This document shows, piece by piece, positions 16,330 through 24,282 of a stretch of 29,111 bases of DNA. The translations under genes were made by a program, and so were the position numbers. Position 1 is the first letter of the stretch. Each line of letters opens with the position of its first letter. The stretch spans positions 1-29,111 of the forward strand of contig JASLEM010000218.1 in assembly GCA_030151165.1 (NCBI GenBank), written 5' to 3'. Source of the DNA: Burkholderiaceae bacterium (GTDB lineage Bacteria; Pseudomonadota; Gammaproteobacteria; Burkholderiales; Burkholderiaceae). The notes beneath the pieces were generated by a model. The model ran no database searches and was not told where the DNA came from. It worked only from the letters and a program-made list of their open reading frames with translations.

Positions 16330-18105
16330 ATGCTGCGCCGACTGTCGCTGAAAGACTTCGTCATCGTCGACGCGCTCGAACTCGAGTTCGGCGCGGGCTT
16401 CTCCGTGCTCACCGGCGAGACCGGCGCGGGCAAGTCCATCCTGATCGACGCGCTGCAGCTCGCGCTCGGCGCGCGCGCCGAGGGCGGCGTGGTGCGCGAG
16501 GGCTGCGCGCGCAGCGAGATCGCCGCCGAGTTCGACTCACCCGCCTCGCTCGCCGGCTGGCTGGACGAGGCCGGCTTCGCGGTCGACGACACCCTGCTGC
16601 TGCGCCGCGTGGTCGACGCCCAGGGCAAGAGCCGCGCGTTCGTCAACGGCAGCGCAGCGACGTTGACGCAGCTGCGCGAGGTCGCCGACCACCTGATCGA
16701 CATCCACGGCCAGCACGCGTGGCAAAGCCTCACGCGCCCGGCCGCGGTGCGCGCGCTGCTCGACGAGCAGGCCGCGATCGACGCCGCGCCGGTCGCCGCC
16801 GCGCACGCCGCCTGGTCGCGCGCCGCCGCCGCGCTCGCCGACGCCCGCGCGCGCCAGGGCGAGCTCGACACCGAGCGCGAACGCCTCGCCTGGCAGCTGG
16901 GCGAGATCGGGCGCCTCGCGCCGTCCGACGACGAATGGGAGTCGCTCACCACCGAGCACGGCCGCCTCGCCCATGCGCAGGCGTTGCTGGGCGCGGCGCA
17001 GCAGGCGCTGGTGGACGTGTCCGAAGGCGAGGTCAATGCCTTGCAGTGGGTCTCGCGCGCGGCGGGCGCGCTGCGCGACGTCGCCGAGTACGACACGACG
17101 CTGGCGCCCGTGCTGGAGGCGCTCGATGGCGCCGAGGCGCAGCTGCAGGACGCCGCCCACAGCCTGTCCGGCTACCTGAACCGCACCGACCTCGACCCGC
17201 GCCGCCTGGCCGAGCTCGACGACCGCATGTCCGCGTGGATGAGCCTCGCGCGCCGCTTCCGTCGCTCGCCGGAGGACCTGCCGGCGCTGTGGAACGAATG
17301 GCAGGCCGCGCTCGCCGCGCTCGATGCCGCGACCGACCTGGACGGCCTGCAGAAGACCCTCGACGCGGCGCTCGCCGCCTGGCGCGCGGAAGCCCGGCGC
17401 GTCACCACGAAGCGCGCGGCCGCCGCGCCGCGCATGGCCGCGCGCATCACCGAGGCGATGCAGCAGCTGGGCATGGCCGGCGGGCGCTTCGACGTCGCGC
17501 TGGTGCCGCAGCCCGAGCCGCAGTCGTACGGCGCCGAGACGGTGGAATTCCTCGTCGCCGGCCACGCCGGCAGCACGCCGCGGCCGCTGGCCAAGGTGGC
17601 CTCGGGCGGCGAGCTGTCGCGGCTGGCGCTGGCGATCGCGGTGACGGCGGCGCAGTCGTCGGCGGCGCGCGCCTCGAGCGGCGACGAGCCCGCGTCGAGC
17701 GCGTCGTCGGCCGTCGGCACGCTGATCTTCGACGAGATCGACGCCGGCGTCGGCGGCACGGTCGCCGATTCGGTCGGCCGCCTGATGAAGCGCCTCGGCC
17801 GCCACGTGCAGGTGCTGGCCGTCACCCACCTGCCGCAGGTCGCGGCCTGCGGCGACCACCACTTCGTCGTCGCCAAGCGCAGCGCGGGCGGCCACACCAC
17901 GAGCTCGGTCACGCCGCTGGGCGGCGAGCTGCGCGTGGCCGAGGTCGCGCGCATGCTGGGCGGCGAGCGCAGCTCGGGCACCAGCCTCGCGCATGCGCAG
18001 GAGCTGATCGCGCAGGCCGTCGTCGCCAACGCCGCCGACCTCGACCCGCCCGCCGACACGAAGTCCGGCACGACGACCCGCGGCCGATCGGGGTCCCGCC
18101 CATGA
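16330..18105 (+). CDS. recN: DNA repair ATPase RecN
   Basis: A 591-residue SMC-like ATPase for double-strand-break repair. Walker A is [12 protein letters not shown] (29-40) at the N-terminus. Two long coiled-coil arms (about 155-240 and 320-380) flank the middle, and the C-terminal head has the [14 protein letters not shown] signature (here [13 protein letters not shown]), Walker [10 protein letters not shown] (465-473) and VTHLPQVAA. It is about 40 residues longer than E. coli RecN; some of that is a Ser/Ala-rich insertion (443-463) just before Walker B. The C-terminus ends in a Thr/Arg/Ser tail overlapping the rapZ start (ATGA), so RapZ translation is coupled to RecN. No LexA box was recognised upstream, and SOS control cannot be claimed. 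Confidence 0.95.
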   Translation: MLRRLSLKDFVIVDALELEFGAGFSVLTGETGAGKSILIDALQLALGARAEGGVVREGCARSEIAAEFDSPASLAGWLDEAGFAVDDTLLLRRVVDAQGKSRAFVNGSAATLTQLREVADHLIDIHGQHAWQSLTRPAAVRALLDEQAAIDAAPVAAAHAAWSRAAAALADARARQGELDTERERLAWQLGEIGRLAPSDDEWESLTTEHGRLAHAQALLGAAQQALVDVSEGEVNALQWVSRAAGALRDVAEYDTTLAPVLEALDGAEAQLQDAAHSLSGYLNRTDLDPRRLAELDDRMSAWMSLARRFRRSPEDLPALWNEWQAALAALDAATDLDGLQKTLDAALAAWRAEARRVTTKRAAAAPRMAARITEAMQQLGMAGGRFDVALVPQPEPQSYGAETVEFLVAGHAGSTPRPLAKVASGGELSRLALAIAVTAAQSSAARASSGDEPASSASSAVGTLIFDEIDAGVGGTVADSVGRLMKRLGRHVQVLAVTHLPQVAACGDHHFVVAKRSAGGHTTSSVTPLGGELRVAEVARMLGGERSSGTSLAHAQELIAQAVVANAADLDPPADTKSGTTTRGRSGSRP

Positions 18106-19049
18106 GCACCGATTGCGACGACGGTGTCGGCGACACCATCCCCTACGAAGTGCCGCCCGAGATCGGCGCCGCCGGCGACGGCACGCGCGAGATCGTGCTG
18201 GTCACCGGCATCTCCGGCTCCGGCAAGTCGATCGCGCTGCACGCGCTGGAAGACGCCGGCTTCTTCTGCGTCGACAACCTGCCGCCCGAGCTGCTGCCCG
18301 ATTTCCTGCGGCTCGAGAACGAGCGCTCGGTGCGCCGCGTCGCGGTGGCTGTCGACGTGCGCACCGCCGGCTCGCTGCCGCGCCTCGTGCCGCTGCTCGA
18401 GAAGCTGCGCGACGAAGGCGTCAAGGTGCGTCCGGTGTTCCTCGACGCCAGCACCGACACGCTCGTGCGCCGATTCTCGGAGACACGCCGGCCGCACCCG
18501 CTGTCCAAGGGGCCGCTGAGCACCGACACGCACCGCGCGCTGATCGACGCGATCGAGCTGGAGCGCGAGCTGCTCGCCGGCATCCGCGTGCGCTCGACCA
18601 TCCTCGACACCAGCCAGCTGCGCCCGGTGCAGTTGCGCCAGTGGATGCGCGACCTCGTCGGCGCGCACGCGAGCCAGCTGTCGCTCGTGTTCGAGTCGTT
18701 CGCGTTCAAGCGCGGCGTGCCGCTCGATGCCGACATGGTGTTCGACGTCCGCATCCTGCCCAACCCGTACTACCTGCGCGAGCTGCGCCCGCTCACCGGC
18801 CGCGACGAGCCGGTCGCGACCTACCTGCGCGCGCAGCCGGAAGTCGGGGAGATGCTCGACCAGATCGAGGGCTTCCTGCGCCGCTGGCTGCCCAACTTCG
18901 AGGACGACCAGCGCAGCTACCTGACGGTCGCGATCGGCTGCACCGGCGGCCAGCACCGCTCGGTGTTCATGTGCGAGACGCTGGCGCGACGCTTCGCGGC
19001 CACCGTGTCGACCCTGCTGCGCCATCGCGAGCTCGACGCCATCGAATGA
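18102..19049 (+). CDS. rapZ: RapZ/YvcJ family nucleotide-binding protein
   Basis: A 315-residue protein with Walker A GISGSGKS (36-43), the DVRT motif (near 85-88), the Walker B-like region, and the conserved C-terminal phosphate/metabolite pocket CTGGQHRS (280-287). In E. coli RapZ binds GlcN-6-phosphate and delivers the small RNA GlmZ to RNase E; elsewhere the family has nucleotide hydrolase activity and links envelope sugar metabolism to regulation. Here it has an N-terminal extension of about 28 residues and ends [11 protein letters not shown]. The KRK basic tail that binds RNA in E. coli is absent. It overlaps recN by 4 bases and is followed by a GNAT gene 43 bases on. It is not beside hprK, ptsN or rpoN within this window. 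Confidence 0.93.
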   Translation: MSTDCDDGVGDTIPYEVPPEIGAAGDGTREIVLVTGISGSGKSIALHALEDAGFFCVDNLPPELLPDFLRLENERSVRRVAVAVDVRTAGSLPRLVPLLEKLRDEGVKVRPVFLDASTDTLVRRFSETRRPHPLSKGPLSTDTHRALIDAIELERELLAGIRVRSTILDTSQLRPVQLRQWMRDLVGAHASQLSLVFESFAFKRGVPLDADMVFDVRILPNPYYLRELRPLTGRDEPVATYLRAQPEVGEMLDQIEGFLRRWLPNFEDDQRSYLTVAIGCTGGQHRSVFMCETLARRFAATVSTLLRHRELDAIE

Positions 19050-19092
19050 CCCGGCCCGCGCTCGCCGCGGCCGCCCAGCCACCCGCCCTTCG

Positions 19093-19605
19093 ATGCCCAC
19101 CCTCTCCTCGCCCGCCGCCGTGTCCGTCGAAGCGTGGCAGTTGCTGGCGCCCGCCGACCAGGAGCGCGTGCGCCGCCTGGCGATCGCGCCGCGCCAGGTG
19201 GAGTACGCCGGCAGCACCGCCAACGCCGTGGCCGCCTGCGACGACGGCGACCCGAAGCAGGTCGTCGGGCTCGCGCTGCGTGTCGACGGCGCGATCGTCG
19301 GCTTCGTCGTCGTCAAGCGCCGCGACGCCGCGCCCGACTGGGCCGGCCCCGGCACGGCGGTGATCAGCGCGCTGCGGGTCGACGTCGCCCACCAGGGCCG
19401 CGGCATCGGCTCGGCCTCGCTGGCCGCGATCGCCGGGTGGGTGCGGCAGCACTGGACGTCCGCGACGTCGATCGCGTTGACGGTCGACGAAGAGAACGTC
19501 GCCGCGATCCGCGCCTACGCCAAGGCCGGCTGGAGCGCGGTCGGCGAGCGCTTCGAAGGACGCATCGGCTGGGTGCGGACGATGTCGCGCGCCGTGCACG
19601 ACTGA
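19093..19605 (+). CDS. GNAT-family N-acetyltransferase
   Basis: A 170-residue acetyltransferase. Motif A is ALRVDVAHQGRGIGSASLAA (about 92-111), with the acetyl-CoA pyrophosphate loop Q/RxxGxG/A in GRGIGSA. It is followed by the beta5/alpha4 pattern SIALTVDEENVAAIRAYAKA, in which N and the AIRxYxKxG string are typical of GNATs that acetylate amino groups of small molecules or protein N-termini. The acceptor is unknown. It follows rapZ by 43 bases and may be co-transcribed, and it converges with mutY. No good ribosome site is visible, so the start could be slightly different. Confidence 0.85.
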   Translation: MPTLSSPAAVSVEAWQLLAPADQERVRRLAIAPRQVEYAGSTANAVAACDDGDPKQVVGLALRVDGAIVGFVVVKRRDAAPDWAGPGTAVISALRVDVAHQGRGIGSASLAAIAGWVRQHWTSATSIALTVDEENVAAIRAYAKAGWSAVGERFEGRIGWVRTMSRAVHD

Positions 19606-19620
19606 CGCGGTCGATGCGGG

Positions 19621-19644
19621 CGCCGGCCGCGGCCGGGCCCGGCG
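19621..19644. terminator. GC-rich hairpin between convergent GNAT and mutY genes
   Basis: The 40-base gap between the two stops contains a perfect 6-bp inverted repeat CGCCGG/CCGGCG around a 12-base GC-rich loop. It sits where a bidirectional terminator is expected, but there is no T or A tract on either side, so efficiency is uncertain. Confidence 0.35.
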
Positions 19645-19645
19645 T

Positions 19646-20914
19646 TCAGAGCAGCGCGTCCAGCAGCTTGCGGATCGGCGCCGGGATGCCCACCGAGTCC
19701 AGCTCGTCTCGCGAGACCCAGCGGCCTTGCGTCGACGGCGGCGCGACGCTCAGCTCGGCGCGCGTGACGACCGTGTCCTCGGCGTCGCCGTGGACGTCGG
19801 CTTCGCCGGGCTCGTCGTCGTTCGGCACGCTGTCGGCGGCCGCGCCGTTCACGGCGCCATTCACGGCACCGAGCCGCTCGATCTCGCGCTGCTCCGCCTC
19901 GGTCGGCACGCCGGGCCACCGCAGCCGCAGCGGCTGCAGCATCCAGTCGAAATGCGTCAACACGTGCTTGAACGGCGCCATCCATTCGAGCGTGCCGGGC
20001 CAGGGCTCGACGGCGCGTTCGAGCGTGACGGCGGTGTCGAACTCGGGCAACGACCACAGCTGCGCCCACACGCCCGAGTCGGCGCGGCGCACGAGCCACA
20101 CGCGATCCTTCTGCTGCAGCCACAGCAGCACGCTCGCGCGCTTGCCGCGCTTGAGCTTGCGCGTCTTGACGGGGAAGCGCTCGGGCGTGCCCGAGGCCAG
20201 GCCGGCGCAGGTCGCGTTCAGCGGGCAGGCGTCGCACGCCGGCTTGCGGATCGTGCAGACGGTCGCGCCGAGATCCATCAGGCCCTGCGTGTAGGTCGAC
20301 ATCGCGGCGTCGAGCGCCGGGCCCGGCGCGGCGACGGGCAGCAGGTCGGTCGCGACCTGCCACAACGCCTTCTCGGACGCGGCCTGCGCGAGGTCGCGGT
20401 CGAACGCGAGCACGCGCGTCAGCACGCGCTTGACGTTGCCGTCGAGGATCGCCGCGCGCTCGCCGAAGCAGAACGCGGCGATCGCGGCGGCGGTGGAGCG
20501 GCCGATGCCGGGCAGCTCGGCGAGCGCCGCGGCCGTCGACGGGAACGCGCCGCCGTGCCGTTCGACGACCGCCTGCGCGCAGCGATGCAGGTTGCGGGCG
20601 CGGGCGTAGTAGCCGAGGCCGGCCCACATCGCGAGCACCTCCTCGGACGGCGCGGCCGCGAGGTCGGCGACGGTCGGGAAGCGCTGCAGGAAGCGCTCGT
20701 AGTAGCCGAGCACGGTGGTGACCTGCGTCTGCTGCAGCATGATCTCGGAGAGCCAGACGCGGTACGGGTCGCGCGTCTGCTGCCACGGCAGGCCGCTGCG
20801 GCCGTGCGCGCGCTGCCACGCGATCACGCGTTCGGCGAACGGCAGCGCGTTCCAGTCGGGCGAGGCGTCGCGGGCGATGAAGGGCGGCCGGCTGGCGGTG
20901 TCGAAGGAATCCAT
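19646..20914 (-). CDS. mutY: Adenine DNA glycosylase MutY
   Basis: A 422-residue protein that removes adenine mispaired with 8-oxoguanine. Catalytic E57 lies in SEIMLQQTQV; the helix-hairpin-helix is LPGIGRSTAAAI (134-145), with D158 in ILDGNVKR. A 4Fe-4S loop has C220, C227, C230 and C236 with the correct C-x6-C-x2-C-x5-C spacing. The C-terminal Nudix-like domain that reads 8-oxoG follows (from about 250), interrupted near residues 345-385 by a low-complexity acidic insertion with a repeated AVNG. I chose MDSFDTASRP; an upstream ATG at 20995 would add 27 residues. Neither has a strong ribosome site. It lies downstream of the dynamin-like gene on the same strand, about 160 bases away. Confidence 0.95.
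   Translation of the reverse strand: MDSFDTASRPPFIARDASPDWNALPFAERVIAWQRAHGRSGLPWQQTRDPYRVWLSEIMLQQTQVTTVLGYYERFLQRFPTVADLAAAPSEEVLAMWAGLGYYARARNLHRCAQAVVERHGGAFPSTAAALAELPGIGRSTAAAIAAFCFGERAAILDGNVKRVLTRVLAFDRDLAQAASEKALWQVATDLLPVAAPGPALDAAMSTYTQGLMDLGATVCTIRKPACDACPLNATCAGLASGTPERFPVKTRKLKRGKRASVLLWLQQKDRVWLVRRADSGVWAQLWSLPEFDTAVTLERAVEPWPGTLEWMAPFKHVLTHFDWMLQPLRLRWPGVPTEAEQREIERLGAVNGAVNGAAADSVPNDDEPGEADVHGDAEDTVVTRAELSVAPPSTQGRWVSRDELDSVGIPAPIRKLLDALL
19842..19871. repeat. 12-base tandem repeat inside mutY
   Basis: Two and a half copies of a 12-base unit (GCGCCRTTCACG) occur in tandem. The first two copies differ at one position and the third is partial. On the coding strand they give AVNGAVNGA in the interdomain insertion of MutY. 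The unit keeps the reading frame, so copy-number change would lengthen or shorten the protein without a frameshift. Confidence 0.7.
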
Positions 20915-21071
20915 GCCGGATGATGCCTTGCCCCGGCCCTGCAGCGCGGGCTCGAAGCCGGCGTCTTCCGGGAAGGCTTGTTGTGCGGACGTCATCCGGC
21001 GAGCGTACCGCGGCGCGTCGGCATCGACAGGCGCACGCCGTACGAACGCGAGGCCGGAGCCTCGCGCCGGA

Positions 21072-23069
21072 TCAGACGGTCGCTGTCGCGTTGGCCGAGT
21101 TGTCGATCGGCAGGTCGAAGTGCTCGGACTCGATGCCGACCGGGCCGCGGCGGGCGATGACGGCCAGGGTCTCGCAGCGCAGCGCGACGTCGGTGATCAG
21201 CGCCTCGATGCGGGCCGACTGCTTCTCGACATCGGTCACGCGTTCCTCGAGATCGCCCGCCGCCTGCTGGATGCGCTCCAGCGATTCGCGGCGCTTGCGG
21301 AAGCTGCGGCGGCGATCGCGCAGCTGCGCTTCCATCTGCGCGCTGGCCGACTGGTGCCACAGCTCGATGTCGCGCGACGCGGTCTCGAACACCACGCGCA
21401 GCTTCGACACGAGCATGCGCACGAAGCGTTCCTTGAACGCGGCCGAGGCCATGCGCAGCGTCTCGCTGAGTCCGAAGTAGCGGTTGTAGCCGCGCTCGAT
21501 CGCCGCCAGCTCCTCGCGATGGTTCGCGAGTTCGGGCGGCAACGCGATCGACAGCGAGAAGCCGAACTCGGCGTTCAGCTGGCGGAACGTTCCCTGCAGC
21601 ATCTCGCGCGCTTCGGACGTCGTGACCTCGGCGTCGGCGAGGGCGTGGCGCAGCTTGTCGCACATGCCGAGGAAGGCCTGGCGTGCGCCGAGGTGCAGCC
21701 AGCCGGAGTTCAGCGCCGTCTGCAGCTGCTTGACTTCGGCGCGGATGCGTTCGCTCGAGAGCTGGTTCTGCGTGTCGCGCAGCAGGCGTGTCTGCACGGC
21801 GCGCAGCGCGGTCAGGCGCGTCACGCAGCGTTCGAACTCGGCGGCGTCGTCGCCGACGCGATCGAGCAGGTGGCGCACGCGCGCGCCGCTCTTGCCGCGC
21901 AGGCCGCGCAGCTCGAGCAGTTGTTCGGAATTCTGGCGGCGCTGGTCGCGCAGCCGCGCGTTGACCTGCGCGCGCAGCGATTCGACGCCAGACACCATCG
22001 CATGCGTCAGCACCTGCTGGCGCGCCGGCAGCAGCTCGTTGGTGAGCGCGGCCTCGAGCACCGGCAGTCGGCTCTTCGTCAGCTCCTCGGCGCTGCCGTT
22101 CAGGCGCGCGTGCAGCGCGTTGCGGGCGGACACGGGGAACACGCGGTCGCGCGGCATCTGCAGCGTCTGCGCGGTGACGTCGCACTGCTTCTGGATCAGC
22201 GCCTCGTTCTGCGCGGCGGACAGCAGCGGGTCGGCGAGGGTGTCGACCTTGTTCAGCACCACGAAGCACGGCATGTTCTGGCCGCCGAGGTGCTCGTTCC
22301 AGACCGACAAGTCGGACTTGGTCACGCCGGCGTCGGCGCCGAGCAGGAACAGCGCGGCATGCGCGCCGGGCAGCAGGCCCAGCGTCAGCTCGGGTTCGGT
22401 GCCGATCGCGTTCAGGCCCGGGGTGTCGAGCACCACGAGGCCGCGCGCGAGCAGCGGATGCGGGTAGTTGATGACGGCGTGGCGCCACGAGGGCACCTCG
22501 ACCAGCCCTTCGCCGTCGAGCGGCGGGTTGTCTTCCGGGTCGGTCTCCGACCACAGGCCCAGCTCGCGCGCGACGTCGGGCGTGACCTTGCGCGTGTGCG
22601 TGACTTCCGCCAGCGCGTCGGCCAGCGCCTGCGGATCATCGGGGTTCAGCTCGACGCGCTTCCAGCCTTCGCGCGTGGCGCGCAGCTCGGTCAGCGAGGC
22701 GCCGTCGCGGCGGGTGTCGATCGGCAGCAGGTCGAGCATCGGCTGCTCACGGTCGTCCCAGCCGAGCTCGACCGGACACATCGTCGTGCGGCCCGGCGTG
22801 GCGGGCAGGATGCGCCGGCCGGTGTCGGCGAAGAAAATGGCGTTGATCAGCTCGGACTTGCCGCGCGAGAACTCGGCGACGAACGCGACGACGAGTTTGT
22901 CGGCCAGCATCCGCTGGCGCAGCGATTCGGCGATATCCGCGGACGGCGCGGACAGCAGATCGTTGCTGGTGAAGAAATGGGTCACGCTCGCCAATTCGCG
23001 CGCGAGCGACTGACGCCAGCTCGCCAAGGCGTCCAGTCCCGGTACCAGCGATTGATCTTTCGTCGTCAT
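21072..23069 (-). CDS. Bacterial dynamin-like GTPase
   Basis: A 665-residue large GTPase of the dynamin superfamily (Dynamin_N). G1 is AEFSRGKS (65-72), a T-rich G2 region lies at TPGRTTMCP (91-99), G3 is LDTPGLN (214-220) and G4 is LNKVD (272-276). The rest is long helical sequence with a coiled coil near the C-terminus (about 575-640, rich in R/E/Q). There is only one GTPase domain and no obvious hydrophobic paddle or membrane helix, unlike the paired, membrane-fusing DynA/BDLP types. E. coli CrfC is a related single protein linked to replication forks. The role here is unknown; membrane remodelling or nucleoid association are possibilities. It lies between fpg and mutY on the same strand, with 252 bases upstream that may carry its own promoter. 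Confidence 0.85.
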   Translation of the reverse strand: MTTKDQSLVPGLDALASWRQSLARELASVTHFFTSNDLLSAPSADIAESLRQRMLADKLVVAFVAEFSRGKSELINAIFFADTGRRILPATPGRTTMCPVELGWDDREQPMLDLLPIDTRRDGASLTELRATREGWKRVELNPDDPQALADALAEVTHTRKVTPDVARELGLWSETDPEDNPPLDGEGLVEVPSWRHAVINYPHPLLARGLVVLDTPGLNAIGTEPELTLGLLPGAHAALFLLGADAGVTKSDLSVWNEHLGGQNMPCFVVLNKVDTLADPLLSAAQNEALIQKQCDVTAQTLQMPRDRVFPVSARNALHARLNGSAEELTKSRLPVLEAALTNELLPARQQVLTHAMVSGVESLRAQVNARLRDQRRQNSEQLLELRGLRGKSGARVRHLLDRVGDDAAEFERCVTRLTALRAVQTRLLRDTQNQLSSERIRAEVKQLQTALNSGWLHLGARQAFLGMCDKLRHALADAEVTTSEAREMLQGTFRQLNAEFGFSLSIALPPELANHREELAAIERGYNRYFGLSETLRMASAAFKERFVRMLVSKLRVVFETASRDIELWHQSASAQMEAQLRDRRRSFRKRRESLERIQQAAGDLEERVTDVEKQSARIEALITDVALRCETLAVIARRGPVGIESEHFDLPIDNSANATATV

Positions 23070-23321
23070 GCCCAAGCTCGTTGTTCGTCGCGCTTGCGAG
23101 GCGCTGATTCGGCGTCACACGGCGGCCCGATATTGACCACGCGGAGAACGATCGTAGCGCGATTGCCTTCGCGGCGATCGGCCAATAAGGCGCGGAAATG
23201 CGGAGTAAGTCGCAGCCGGCACCGCCGCGAGGGTATTGATATCCCAGCTCGACAGCCAGCCCGGATACCTTTGGATACATGCTCGGCAATCCAGATACGA
23301 CACTTTGTCGAATATCGACCC
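23070..23321 (-). promoter_or_regulatory. AT-richer intergenic region between fpg and the dynamin-like gene
   Basis: These 252 bases have no supported gene and are less GC-rich than the genes on either side. A close direct repeat GGATAC occurs at 23263-23268 and 23273-23278. On the minus strand TACGAT (complement of about 23150-23155) is a possible -10 for the dynamin-like gene, but no -35 partner is visible. It is likely to be a promoter region; the exact site is undetermined. Confidence 0.3.
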
Positions 23322-24239
23322 TTATCTCTTCTGGCAGATTCCGCAGAAATAGGTCGCACGCTGGCCCTGGACGATTCGGCGCACCGCCGTCCCGCACGTA
23401 TTGCACGGTTCGCCGCCGCGGCCGTACACCTGCGCCTGCTCCTGGTAATGCCCGGCGGCGCCGTTGGCGCTGAAATCCTTCAGCGTCGAGCCGCCCGCCT
23501 CGATCGCCCGCCGCAGCACCTGGCGCACCGCGGACAGCAGCAGCGCCGCGCGCGGGCCGCTGATCTTGTTGGCGGGCGTGCGCGGGTCGATGCGCGCGAG
23601 GTGCAGCGCCTCGCACGCGTAGATGTTGCCCGCGCCCACGACCATCTCGCCCGACAGCAGCGCCGCCTTCACCGGCGTGCGGCGAGCCTTGAGCGCGGCG
23701 TGGAAGCCCTTCTCGTCGAGCGCCGGGTCGAACGGCTCCGGCCCGAGCACCGCGAGCAGCTTGCGCGCCGGATCGGCCTGCAACGACGCCGACCACACCA
23801 CCGCGCCGAAGCGCCGCGGGTCGGTCAGCCACAGCGTGCCGTGGTCAGTGTGCAGGCGGAAATGGTCGTAGGGGCCGGGCTCGGCCGGGGCCTCGCCGAA
23901 GGACAGCGCGCCCGACATGCCCAGGTGGATCAGCAGGCCACCCGCTTCCGGAACGGCCGGATCGGCGCCGCCCGCGCCGCCGGACGGCGACCACGGCAGG
24001 CCCGCCGGCCGGGCGGAAACCTCGCCGACAACTTCGGGCGCCAGACTCCGGTCCAGCGGCAGCCACAGGTACTTGCCGCGCCGCTGCATCTCGCCGCAGA
24101 CGGCGCCGACGAGCGCGGCCGGATCGCGGCCGAGCGGCCAGCGCAGCGGCAGGCCGAATTCGGCCGACAGCACGCGTGCGCCGAGCAGCCCGGGGCCGAC
24201 GCTGCGGCGTGTGACTTCGACCTCTGGCAACTCGGGCAT
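23322..24239 (-). CDS. mutM: Formamidopyrimidine-DNA glycosylase (Fpg/MutM)
   Basis: A 305-residue bifunctional glycosylase/AP lyase that removes 8-oxoguanine and formamidopyrimidines. The start MPELPEVE supplies the catalytic N-terminal proline (P2 after Met removal) and E3. K56 in RRGKYLW and the HLGMSG strand follow. The C-terminal zinc finger has C279, C282, C299 and C302 with the usual C-x2-C-x16-C-x2-C spacing, and NIYACEALH and the R of GGSTLKDF are present. It is about 36 residues longer than the E. coli enzyme, and essentially all of this is one Gly/Pro/Ala-rich insertion at about 64-99. It is divergent from the TPR gene with only 43 bases between the starts. Confidence 0.96.
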   Translation of the reverse strand: MPELPEVEVTRRSVGPGLLGARVLSAEFGLPLRWPLGRDPAALVGAVCGEMQRRGKYLWLPLDRSLAPEVVGEVSARPAGLPWSPSGGAGGADPAVPEAGGLLIHLGMSGALSFGEAPAEPGPYDHFRLHTDHGTLWLTDPRRFGAVVWSASLQADPARKLLAVLGPEPFDPALDEKGFHAALKARRTPVKAALLSGEMVVGAGNIYACEALHLARIDPRTPANKISGPRAALLLSAVRQVLRRAIEAGGSTLKDFSANGAAGHYQEQAQVYGRGGEPCNTCGTAVRRIVQGQRATYFCGICQKR

Positions 24240-24282
24240 GGTGGTTTCTCGGGGCCTAGAATGGAACGGATATGGAGCGACG

